5,062 bases of DNA, from positions 1 to 5,062 of the forward strand of contig JAQWCP010000141.1 in assembly GCA_028705905.1 (NCBI GenBank), in the 5' to 3' direction. The stretch comes from Oscillospiraceae bacterium (GTDB lineage Bacteria; Bacillota; Clostridia; Oscillospirales; Oscillospiraceae). Made by a program: the position numbers and the translations under genes. Shown one piece after another: positions 1 through 5,062 of the stretch; within the stretch, counting starts at the first letter, position 1, and each line of letters starts with the position of its first letter. Under the pieces are notes generated by a model, which worked only from the letters and a program-made list of their open reading frames with translations, did no database searches and was not told where the DNA came from.

Positions 1-320
1 GAAAAATAGTACTTTCCGTAAAGATGAGATATACCAATGGACACCTGCCCTGTGCGCAGATTCTGCACATCTGACATGCGCTTTTGTATGCGGATGCTCA
101 TTTGAAGAACGCTTAAGCCGTCTTCCAGCAGCACCCGCCCCGCCTCGGTAGGGGTAATCACGCCGCGAGTGCGGTGAAAAATTTGCAAGCCAAACTCCTC
201 TTCCAACCGGGCAACCGCCTGGCTAAGTGCCGGCTGGCTGACGAACATTTGAGCCGCAGCCTTTGAAAAACTACCGGTTTGCGCAATAGCTACGACATAT
301 TCCAAATCTCTCAACTGCAT
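1..320 (-). CDS. LysR-family transcriptional regulator, N-terminal part (cut by window edge)
   Basis: The minus strand from 320 down to the window edge translates without a stop into 106 residues beginning MQLRDLEYVVAIAQTGSFSK. This is a classic LysR-type DNA-binding domain: the winged helix-turn-helix covers about residues 15-50 (TGSFSKAAAQ, then SQPALSQAVARLEEEFG, then IFHRT). A linker helix follows at about 60-88, and the start of the effector-binding domain is visible at about 89-106 (LRTGQVSIGIS). LysR proteins usually have about 290-310 residues, so roughly two thirds lies outside the window. The ATG is supported by a Shine-Dalgarno GGAGGGG (minus strand, 325-331) four bases upstream. 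It is divergent from the citrate lyase operon, the typical layout for a LysR activator and its target. Control of the cit genes by citrate or a related metabolite is therefore inferred; the inducer is not visible. Confidence 0.94.
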   Translation of the reverse strand, partial: MQLRDLEYVVAIAQTGSFSKAAAQMFVSQPALSQAVARLEEEFGLQIFHRTRGVITPTEAGRVLLEDGLSVLQMSIRIQKRMSDVQNLRTGQVSIGISHLYGKYYF

Positions 321-345
321 GCAACCCCTCCATTTAACCTAAAAT

Positions 346-369
346 AATTTGTTGATGTAGTGACAATTT
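346..369. promoter_or_regulatory. Imperfect inverted repeat near the regulator start (possible autoregulatory operator)
   Basis: The left arm AATTTGT (346-352) and right arm ACAATTT (363-369) are complementary at 6 of 7 positions, separated by 10 bases; the inner TTGT/ACAA pairs perfectly. It lies 26-49 bases upstream of the regulator ATG. LysR proteins commonly bind interrupted dyads and repress their own gene, so an autoregulatory site is plausible. In such AT-rich DNA chance is a real alternative. Confidence 0.3.
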
Positions 370-524
370 TAAAATGCGAAATTTGATTATATACTTTTGC
401 GAAAAAATAATTTTTCAGGAAAATGAAAAAGCGAATAAAGGCAAAAAAAGAAGATTTGCACAATATTATTTTAATTTTAATATATACCAAACTTTAAAAT
501 CTATATACTAATATAACTATTGCT

Positions 525-540
525 TATAATCTCGATTATA
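525..540. promoter_or_regulatory. Perfect 16-bp dyad, candidate operator for the cit operon
   Basis: TATAATC (525-531) and GATTATA (534-540) are exact reverse complements around a 2-base centre. The site lies about 90 bases upstream of the citC start and just upstream of the best promoter-like pair at 549-578, in the general range where LysR-type activators bind. The classic LysR core is T-N11-A in an odd-length dyad; this one is even-length (ATAAT-N4-ATTAT), so it does not match that core exactly. The left arm also contains TATAAT (525-530), so it could instead be a -10 box. Confidence 0.4.
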
Positions 541-548
541 TATTAATA

Positions 549-578
549 TTGTACATTTTTCAACTTTGATAGTAGAAT
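549..578 (+). promoter_or_regulatory. Weak candidate promoter for the citCDEF operon
   Basis: A -35-like TTGTAC (549-554; 3 of 6 to consensus) and a -10-like TAGAAT (573-578; 5 of 6) are separated by 18 bases. Transcription would start near 585, leaving a leader of about 38 bases before citC. A weak -35 box would fit an activator-dependent promoter, with the dyad at 525-540 centred about 50 bases upstream of that start. An alternative -10 is TATAAT at 525-530, which lacks a recognisable -35. The call rests on pattern matching in AT-rich DNA and is uncertain. Confidence 0.3.
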
Positions 579-608
579 TATTTATGTAAAAGCATAACAC
601 GTTGTATC

Positions 609-615
609 GGGAGGG
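609..615 (+). promoter_or_regulatory. Shine-Dalgarno site that fixes the citC start
   Basis: GGGAGGG is followed by 7 bases and then the ATG at 623. This is ideal spacing and rules out the in-frame TTG at 602, which lies upstream of this site and would place the ribosome-binding sequence inside the coding region. Confidence 0.8.
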
Positions 616-622
616 ATTTGGT

Positions 623-1666
623 ATGCTGTATGGCGAAATTGAACTACGTGATATTCCTCTTAACATACCGAAATATTATCAGCAGGTCGAAACCTTTCTC
701 AAACCTTTTGGCCTGACTGTGGACAGGCTGTTGGAACGCTACCTCGGCGCCTATTATAACGATGAACTGGTGGGCGGTGCGGGCTACGGCGGCGACGTCA
801 TAAAATGCGTGGCAATTGATCCGCGCATGCGCGGCGAGGGTATTGTCAACACGCTGATATCCCGATTGCTATCTGAATTGATCGCAAAGGGACTTGCGAA
901 TATTTTTTTGTTCACTAAGCCCGCCAACCGGGTGATGTTTGAAGACCTTGCGTTCCATACCATCATCTGCACCGACGACGTGCTGCTGATGGAAACCGAC
1001 GCCAAGTCTTACCCACGCTATTTGGACAGCCTTTCGGCCTTACGAACAGACGGCGGCAGCTGTGGGGCCATTGTGATGAACGCCAATCCCTTCACCTTAG
1101 GACACCGCTACTTAATCGAACAGGCCAGCGACGCCTGTGACCGGTTGTTTGTGCTGGTTGTAGAGGAAGATCGCTCCCTGTTCCCCGCCGCTATCCGCAA
1201 AAAGCTGATTCAAGCGGGAACAGCCGACCTAAAAAACGTCTCGCTCATTGACGGGGGGAGTTATGTGATCTCCGGCGCAACCTTTCCGACCTACTTTTTG
1301 AAAACTGCACACGTCGCCACAAGAGCGCATGCCCGGCTGGACGCCATGCTGTTTTGCACCGGTATCGCCCCCGCGCTTGGTGTCACCGACCGCTTTGTGG
1401 GTGAAGAGCCGCTGGACGTCACCACCGCAACCTATAACAGCGTAATGGCTGAGACACTGCCGGCTTATAATATCCAGTTCCACTGCATCAACCGCCTTGA
1501 AAAGCAGGGCGCACCGGTCAGTGCCTCGCGGGTGCGCGCGCTGATCAAACAGGACAAACTGGTGGACACTGCCGCTTTGCTGCCGCCAACCACCTATCAG
1601 TTTCTCTGTTCCGACGAGGCGAAGCCTATCATTGCCAAAATCAAAAATAGCGATTCTCGGCATTGA
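623..1666 (+). CDS. citC: Citrate lyase ligase CitC ([citrate (pro-3S)-lyase] ligase, EC 6.2.1.22)
   Basis: This cytoplasmic enzyme activates citrate lyase: it uses ATP and acetate to acetylate the thiol of the phosphoribosyl-dephospho-CoA group on CitD. With the ATG at 623 the protein has 347 residues, normal for CitC. Residues 1 to about 125 form a GNAT-like domain with an acetyl-CoA-loop-type motif IDPRMRGEG (65-73). Residues about 145-335 form the nucleotidyltransferase domain. It carries the (H/T)xGH-type motif MNANPFTLGH (152-161), the CitC-typical YVISGATFPTYFLK (214-227) and the late VSASRVR (299-305), which resembles the second nucleotide-binding motif of this superfamily. It is the first gene of the operon, followed by citD after 39 bases. 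The start is set by GGGAGGG at 609-615; an in-frame TTG at 602 would add seven residues but is unlikely. The protein appears intact. Confidence 0.96.
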   Translation: MLYGEIELRDIPLNIPKYYQQVETFLKPFGLTVDRLLERYLGAYYNDELVGGAGYGGDVIKCVAIDPRMRGEGIVNTLISRLLSELIAKGLANIFLFTKPANRVMFEDLAFHTIICTDDVLLMETDAKSYPRYLDSLSALRTDGGSCGAIVMNANPFTLGHRYLIEQASDACDRLFVLVVEEDRSLFPAAIRKKLIQAGTADLKNVSLIDGGSYVISGATFPTYFLKTAHVATRAHARLDAMLFCTGIAPALGVTDRFVGEEPLDVTTATYNSVMAETLPAYNIQFHCINRLEKQGAPVSASRVRALIKQDKLVDTAALLPPTTYQFLCSDEAKPIIAKIKNSDSRH

Positions 1667-1690
1667 ACGTCGATCGTTATATACAAAACA

Positions 1691-1697
1691 AGGGGGA
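1691..1697 (+). promoter_or_regulatory. Shine-Dalgarno site supporting the GTG start of citD
   Basis: AGGGGGA sits 8 bases before the GTG at 1706. No ATG in this frame lies near it, and the CitD family N-terminus begins just a few residues before the prosthetic-group motif, so the GTG is the best start. Confidence 0.7.
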
Positions 1698-1705
1698 TCA
1701 TTATT

Positions 1706-2002
1706 GTGTGTCAAATCACAAAAAAGAGCTATGCCGGCTCTCTGGAATCGAGCGATGTGCTGGTGCAAATCAGCCCCAATCCGGGAAAAGGGCTTGAAAT
1801 TGATTTAAAAAGTACAGTCAAGCGCCAGTTTGGCAATGCTATTCTCGCCACCGTCAACGATGTGCTGCGAGAGTTTGATATTACCGAAGCGTTTGTCAGT
1901 ATTGACGACAAAGGCGCCTTGGATTGCACGATACGCGCCCGTGTCTCAGCTGCGGTCTGCCGCGCCGCGGCGCTGACCGATTATCACTGGAAGGTGGGTT
2001 AA
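1706..2002 (+). CDS. citD: Citrate lyase acyl carrier protein CitD (gamma subunit)
   Basis: CitD is the small acyl carrier subunit of citrate lyase. Its 2'-(5''-phosphoribosyl)-3'-dephospho-CoA arm carries acetyl and then citryl groups between CitF and CitE. The product has 98 residues, a normal family length. Near the N-terminus is the attachment motif AGSLESSDV (residues 10-18). By alignment from memory with the Klebsiella protein (AGTLES, attachment at Ser14), the modified residue should be Ser15. The rest (LKSTVKRQFG at about 34-43, then a mixed alpha/beta region) fits the family. The start is a GTG with AGGGGGA eight bases upstream. The gene ends one base before citE, so translation is probably coupled. 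The enzymes that make and attach the prosthetic group (CitG, CitX) are not encoded in this window. Confidence 0.95.
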   Translation: MCQITKKSYAGSLESSDVLVQISPNPGKGLEIDLKSTVKRQFGNAILATVNDVLREFDITEAFVSIDDKGALDCTIRARVSAAVCRAAALTDYHWKVG

Positions 2003-2003
2003 A

Positions 2004-2912
2004 ATGGTTGCAGAAAAAATAAAGCTGCGCCGAACCATGATGTATGTTTCAGGCAGCAGCCCCGCCAATATTGCACAGGCGACTATTTACGGCGCCGATT
2101 CGCTGATGTTTGATCTTGAGGACTCCGTCTCGGTCAACGAAAAGGATGCCGCGCGTTTTGTCATCTACCATGCGCTGAAAACCATTGACTTTGGCGATAC
2201 CGAAACGGTGGTGCGTATCAACGCCATCAACACCGAAACCGGCCGTCAGGACCTGGAAGCAATTGTTCGCGCAAAGCCCGACGTCATCCGCCTGCCCAAA
2301 ACATCCTGTGCACAAGATGTTTGGGACGCCGAAGCGATGATTGCCAAGATTGAGCGCAACATCGGTTTTGAAGAGGGTACCATTAAGCTGATGGCCGCAT
2401 TGGAAGACCCGTCGGGTATTCTAAACGCGCGTGAAATTGCCAAATCCTCCAAACGGCTGATTGGCATGGCCATTGGTGCTGAGGATTTTGTCACCAGCAT
2501 GAAAACCACCCGCTCCCCACTGGGCGTAGAGCTTGCTACCGCAAGAGGTCTGCTACTGATGGCCTGCCGCGAAGTCGGAATTTACGCACTCGACACCGTT
2601 TACAGTGATATCAACAACGACGAGGGCTTTCTGGAAGAAGTTAAACTGATCAAGCAGCTCGGCTTTGACGGCAAATCCTGTATTCATCCGCGCCAGATAA
2701 AGCCGATTCATCAAGTGTTTACCCCCACGATCAAGGAAATTGACTACGCCATCCGCACCTTCGGCGCCATCCAAGAAGCCGAAGAAAAACACTCAGGTGT
2801 CATCGCCCTAAACGGCAAAATGATCGACCTGCCGATGGTGGAACGCGCGCGGCGCGTCATCCGGCTGGCCGACGCCGCCGGCATTCTGGACGGAGGTGCA
2901 TACGGATGCTGA
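2004..2912 (+). CDS. citE: Citrate lyase beta subunit CitE (citryl-ACP lyase, EC 4.1.3.34)
   Basis: CitE cleaves citryl-ACP to oxaloacetate and acetyl-ACP in the cytoplasmic lyase complex. The 302-residue protein has the full HpcH/HpaI-type TIM-barrel pattern of the family: RRTMMYVSGSSP (9-20), SLMFDLEDSV (33-42), VVRINAINT (69-77), VIRLPKT (94-100), LMAALEDPSGI (129-139), IGMAIGAEDF (153-162) and GFDGKSCIHPRQI (220-232). E134 and D161 are at the expected Mg2+-ligand positions, and R71 fits the conserved substrate-binding arginine. The ATG follows citD after one base, with the purine-rich stretch GGAAGGTGGG (1989-1998) inside the end of citD as ribosome-binding site. Its last 7 bases overlap citF. 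It contains an unusual hairpin-forming segment at 2295-2325 within the VIRLPKT-SCAQDV coding region. CitE-like proteins outside cit operons have other roles, but the flanking citD and citF make this assignment firm. Confidence 0.97.
   Translation: MVAEKIKLRRTMMYVSGSSPANIAQATIYGADSLMFDLEDSVSVNEKDAARFVIYHALKTIDFGDTETVVRINAINTETGRQDLEAIVRAKPDVIRLPKTSCAQDVWDAEAMIAKIERNIGFEEGTIKLMAALEDPSGILNAREIAKSSKRLIGMAIGAEDFVTSMKTTRSPLGVELATARGLLLMACREVGIYALDTVYSDINNDEGFLEEVKLIKQLGFDGKSCIHPRQIKPIHQVFTPTIKEIDYAIRTFGAIQEAEEKHSGVIALNGKMIDLPMVERARRVIRLADAAGILDGGAYGC
2295..2325 (+). repeat. Long imperfect inverted repeat (hairpin) inside citE
   Basis: The left arm CCCAAAACATCCTGTG (2295-2310) is almost the exact reverse complement of the adjoining right arm CACAAGATGTTTGGG (2311-2325): 14 base pairs with one bulged A (in the run 2298-2301) and one C-A mismatch (2306/2315). 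The centre is the palindrome TGTGCACA, so an RNA hairpin would open a small loop there. The segment encodes TSCAQDV (residues 100-106) in CitE, and the opposite strand reads TSCAQDV as well. CitE proteins I recall have a similar peptide here (of the form KTETAQDV), so coding is not disturbed. Any function is unknown. Confidence 0.6.
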
Positions 2913-4465
2913 CAAACGCAGTCAACAGAAACATTCCCGAAAAAATAAACAACAAAAAGCTAATTCCCTATCAGGGCGAATTTGCCCTGTCGCCCGCCGA
3001 CGCACCGGTTGCGTCCTACCGCAAACTGAAAAAACGCACGCCCGATATGGGTAACAAAATTCAGCGCGATTTAACAGCGGCCATCCGGTCCGTGGGTCTG
3101 AAGGACGGTATGACTATTTCATTCCACCACGGCTTTCGCGACGGAGATTTGACGGTACTGCCGGTGCTGGAGGCTATCCGCGCGCTGGGCATCAAAAATC
3201 TGACGCTGGCGCCAAGCTCCCTGACCGACGTACATGATCCGGTTGTCGAATTCATTAAGGACGGCACCATCACCCATCTGGAAAGCAGCGGCCTGCGTGG
3301 AAAGCTGGGCAAGGCGGTTTCGGAAGGTATTCTGGAAAATCCCGTTGTGCTGCGCACCCATGGCGACCGCGTGCGCGCCATTCAGGCGGGCGAACTGAAC
3401 ATTGACGTGGCCTTTCTGGCCGTGGCCTCCGCCGACGAATATGGTAACGCCACCGGCTGCACCGGCAAAAATATTTGCGGCGCGCTAGGATATGCCATGG
3501 TGGACGCCAAATATGCTGCCAATGTGGTACTCATCACCGACAATCTGGTATCCTATCCCTGCTCCCCTATCTCAATTGACCAGAGCGACGTCGACTGTGT
3601 GGTCGTCGTCGACCAGATTGGCGACAGCGCCCTGATCGGCAAAGGGGCGGCGCGCACCACCCGTGACCCCAAGCAGCTGCTCATTGCCGAGAATACGACA
3701 AAGGTCATCGAATATTCGGGCCTGTTTGTCGAGGGCTTTTCCGTACAAACCGGCGTCGGCGCGGTGCCGATTGCCGTCACCAACTTTTTAGGTGAGCGCA
3801 TGCGCACGCAGAATATTCACGCAGCCTTTGCACTTGGTGGAATCGGCGCAGCAATCACCCGCCTGCATCAGGAGGGCTACATACAAAAAATTCTGGCCGT
3901 CCAGAGCTTCGATACTGAAGCCAGCGCCGCCTTGTGCAATGATGTTACCCACATTGAGACCGAAACCGGTACCTATGCCAATATTTTTGGCAACGGCTGC
4001 TGCATAAACAAGCTAGATATCTGCATTTTAAGCGCACTTGAAATGGACACACACTTTAACTGCAATATCCTCACCGGATCCAACGGCGAGCTGCGTGGTG
4101 CTCTGGGCGGCGGCCCCGACTGTGCAGGTGCTGCCCGACTAAGCATTATGGCTATGCCGCTCATTCGTGGGCGCATCCCCAGCATTGTGGATGAGGTCAA
4201 TACCATCTGCACGCCCGGGACCAGCGTGGACTGTGTTGTCACCGAGTATGGTGTGGCAGTTAACACCGCGCGCAACCCCGACCTTACGGAAAGGCTGCGC
4301 AAATCTGGCCTTAAGCTTTTCACCATGCAGCAGCTTAAGGAGATGGCTGAACGCCTGACCGGTAAGCCGGAGCCGATTCAATACAACCGCGATAAAATTG
4401 TCGCCGTGGTAGAATATCGCGACGGCAGCATCATCGACGTGGTATATCAGGTTTTGCCCGAATAA
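2906..4465 (+). CDS. citF: Citrate lyase alpha subunit CitF (citrate:acetyl-ACP transferase, EC 2.8.3.10)
   Basis: CitF swaps the acetyl group on the CitD arm for citrate, releasing acetate and forming citryl-ACP for CitE. The product is 519 residues, close to the usual length of about 510. Family signatures run through the whole chain: GMTISFHHGFRDGD (68-81), FLAVASADEYGNATG (170-184), ITDNLVSYPCSPISIDQSDVD (210-230), VDQIGDSALIGKGAARTTRDP (235-255), EGFSVQTGVGA (276-286), ALGGIGA (309-315), IFGNGCCINKLD (360-371), GSNGELRGALGGGPDCAGAA (391-410) and DCVVTEYGVAVNTARNP (442-458). The ATG overlaps the end of citE by seven bases, and its ribosome-binding site GGAGGTG (2892-2898) lies within citE, pointing to coupled translation of these stoichiometric subunits. 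It is the last cit gene here; the next gene begins 106 bases downstream. Confidence 0.97.
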   Translation: MLTNAVNRNIPEKINNKKLIPYQGEFALSPADAPVASYRKLKKRTPDMGNKIQRDLTAAIRSVGLKDGMTISFHHGFRDGDLTVLPVLEAIRALGIKNLTLAPSSLTDVHDPVVEFIKDGTITHLESSGLRGKLGKAVSEGILENPVVLRTHGDRVRAIQAGELNIDVAFLAVASADEYGNATGCTGKNICGALGYAMVDAKYAANVVLITDNLVSYPCSPISIDQSDVDCVVVVDQIGDSALIGKGAARTTRDPKQLLIAENTTKVIEYSGLFVEGFSVQTGVGAVPIAVTNFLGERMRTQNIHAAFALGGIGAAITRLHQEGYIQKILAVQSFDTEASAALCNDVTHIETETGTYANIFGNGCCINKLDICILSALEMDTHFNCNILTGSNGELRGALGGGPDCAGAARLSIMAMPLIRGRIPSIVDEVNTICTPGTSVDCVVTEYGVAVNTARNPDLTERLRKSGLKLFTMQQLKEMAERLTGKPEPIQYNRDKIVAVVEYRDGSIIDVVYQVLPE

Positions 4466-4571
4466 CCTCCTGTCAGACAGTGGGTTTGGGAATAGACGAC
4501 AAAGGATAGGAAAATTGATTTGTTTTCACTGCAAGCAGGAGCAGGTCAAAAAAATTAGTAGGAGGATTATC
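4466..4571. other. Spacer between citF and the tctC-like gene; no clear terminator
   Basis: It holds two small dyads: CTGTC-A-GACAG (4470-4480) and CTGC-AA-GCAG (4529-4538). Neither is followed directly by a run of T, and their loops are too small for stable hairpins as written, so neither looks like an intrinsic terminator. AGGAGG (4560-4565) serves the downstream gene. Read-through from citF into the transporter gene is therefore likely. The length leaves room for an additional promoter, but no pair of good hexamers is evident. Confidence 0.5.
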
Positions 4572-5062
4572 ATGGCTTGGAAAAAAACTTTCGCGACTTT
4601 CTTAGCACTTAGCATTTGTGCAGTCGCCACCTCATGCGGCGGCAGCAGCACTGCGTCCACGACAAGTTCCGGCGCCGTTTCAAGTACAGCGCCCGCCGAC
4701 TCAAGCAGCTCAGTACCTGCTTACCCCGCAAAGGCAATGGAATTCATAGCGCCCGCCGGTGCCGGCGGTGGCTGGGATACGACCATCCGCGCTGTCGCCA
4801 AGGTACTTAAGGACACCAAACTGGTCTCTGCCGCAATGCCTGTCACCAACAAGCCTGGCGGCGGCGGTTCGGTCAATCTGGCTTATATGGACGAGAAAAA
4901 GGGCAGTGATACCATCATCTCGGTCTATTCTCCGCCCCTTATCCTCAATAATCTCAACGGCACCACTCCGCTGAACTACAAGGATAATACCACCCCTTTG
5001 GCCGCACTGATCACCGACTACGGCTGCTTCTTAGTAGGTAAGAATTCTCCGTATCAGACCAT
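4572..5062 (+). CDS. tctC: TctC-family tricarboxylate-binding lipoprotein, N-terminal part (cut by window edge)
   Basis: The frame stays open for 163 codons to the window end. Residues 1-21 are a lipoprotein signal peptide: W3-K4-K5, a hydrophobic stretch (7-19), then lipobox ATS-C with lipidated Cys22. Residues 23-50 are a Gly/Ser/Thr/Ala-rich tether. The mature domain begins near 51 with MEFIAPAGAGGGWDTTIRAVAK (56-77), followed by VTNKPGGGGSVNLAYM (91-106). The glycine loop with W-D and the NKPGGGG segment are typical of TctC/Bug-type binding proteins of tripartite tricarboxylate transporters, which have about 320-340 residues, so about half is seen. AGGAGG (4560-4565) lies six bases before the ATG. 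It probably captures citrate or a related tricarboxylate outside the membrane for TctAB-type partners, expected downstream. The family also binds dicarboxylates and aromatic acids, so the ligand is inferred from the citCDEF neighbours. The symbol denotes family membership only. Confidence 0.88.
   Translation, partial: MAWKKTFATFLALSICAVATSCGGSSTASTTSSGAVSSTAPADSSSSVPAYPAKAMEFIAPAGAGGGWDTTIRAVAKVLKDTKLVSAAMPVTNKPGGGGSVNLAYMDEKKGSDTIISVYSPPLILNNLNGTTPLNYKDNTTPLAALITDYGCFLVGKNSPYQT

Larger units (their letters stand above)
321..622. promoter_or_regulatory. AT-rich divergent intergenic regulatory region between lysR-type gene and citC
   Basis: This gap of about 300 bases contains no convincing gene on either strand and is far richer in A/T than the coding DNA on both sides. 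It must hold the promoters for the leftward regulator and the rightward cit operon. Visible elements include a perfect dyad at 525-540, an imperfect inverted repeat at 346-369, a short palindrome ATTTTAAAAT at 366-375, and three near-copies of TATATAC(C/T)AA at 481-490, 502-511 and 537-546 (the last reads TATATATTAA). A TATAAT on the minus strand (386-391) could be a -10 box for the regulator, but no good -35 box sits at the right distance. Because the base composition is so skewed, some of these matches are expected by chance. Confidence 0.7.

Noticed and set aside
386..391. Minus-strand TATAAT as a firm promoter for the regulator gene
   Set aside because: The region is so AT-rich that this hexamer is expected by chance, and no acceptable -35 lies 16-18 bases upstream; kept only as a remark.
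602..622. In-frame TTG at 602 as an alternative citC start
   Set aside because: The strong GGGAGGG site (609-615) lies after this TTG and at ideal distance from the ATG at 623.
1229..1768. Long open frame on the minus strand, 179 codons, opposite citC and the start of citD
   Set aside because: It lies antisense to well-recognised genes, shows no family motif, and spans two genes plus their gap. It looks like a by-product of GC-rich coding bias.
3588..3613. Two GTCGAC palindromes close together in citF
   Set aside because: Explained by repeated Val-Asp codons in the conserved VDCVVVVDQ segment; no sign of independent function.
3973..4326. Minus-strand open frame of 117 codons opposite citF, and similar antisense frames elsewhere in citE and citF
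   Set aside because: Low-complexity translation rich in Ser/Arg/Pro, no recognisable domain, and completely contained within an intact conserved gene.
4470..4480. CTGTCAGACAG dyad after citF as a terminator
   Set aside because: Five-base arms around a single base cannot form a stable hairpin, and G-rich sequence rather than T follows.
4616..4974. Two short plus-strand frames overlapping the start of the transporter gene
   Set aside because: They are in other frames of the tctC-like gene, whose own frame has a signal peptide, lipobox and family motifs and stays open to the window end.
1..5062. Search for CRISPR arrays, tRNA/rRNA genes, insertion sequences or phage genes
   Set aside because: No regular repeat-spacer pattern, no tRNA- or rRNA-like segments, no transposase motifs and no terminal inverted repeats with target duplications were seen.

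Overview
The window looks like part of the chromosome of an anaerobic, Gram-positive-type bacterium, probably a Clostridia-class Bacillota (inference). Strong purine-rich Shine-Dalgarno sites (GGGAGGG, AGGGGGA, GGAGGTG, AGGAGG) precede the genes. The coding DNA is fairly GC-rich, while the gene-free stretch is very AT-rich. The last gene encodes a substrate-binding protein anchored as a lipoprotein with a Ser/Thr/Ala-rich linker, the usual Gram-positive arrangement. The exact taxon cannot be read from the sequence.

Layout: (1) 1-320, minus strand: the N-terminal part of a LysR-family transcriptional regulator, cut by the window edge. (2) 321-622: a very AT-rich divergent regulatory interval containing a perfect 7-bp-arm dyad, an imperfect inverted repeat near the regulator, AT-rich direct repeats and only weak promoter-like hexamers. 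(3) 623-4465, plus strand: a compact four-gene citrate lyase operon, citC-citD-citE-citF, with gaps of 39 and 1 nt and then a 7-nt overlap. (4) 4466-4571: a short spacer with no convincing terminator. (5) 4572 to the window end: the start of a TctC-type tricarboxylate-binding lipoprotein, cut by the edge.

How the genes work together: CitD (acyl carrier), CitE (citryl-ACP lyase) and CitF (ACP transferase) are the three subunits of citrate lyase, which splits citrate to acetate and oxaloacetate. CitC acetylates the CitD prosthetic group to switch the enzyme on. The TctC-like lipoprotein probably captures citrate or a related tricarboxylate for a tripartite tricarboxylate transporter whose membrane genes would lie beyond the right edge. 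The divergent LysR regulator is the natural candidate to control the set. Together this is an uptake-plus-cleavage module for citrate fermentation.

The genes are recognisable members of known families, and I see no clearly new system. The points most worth a second look are the pairing of citrate lyase with a TTT-type binding protein, the absence of citX and citG between the lyase genes and the transporter gene, an unusually good hairpin inside citE that encodes the same seven residues on both strands, and the operator-like repeats in the divergent promoter region.
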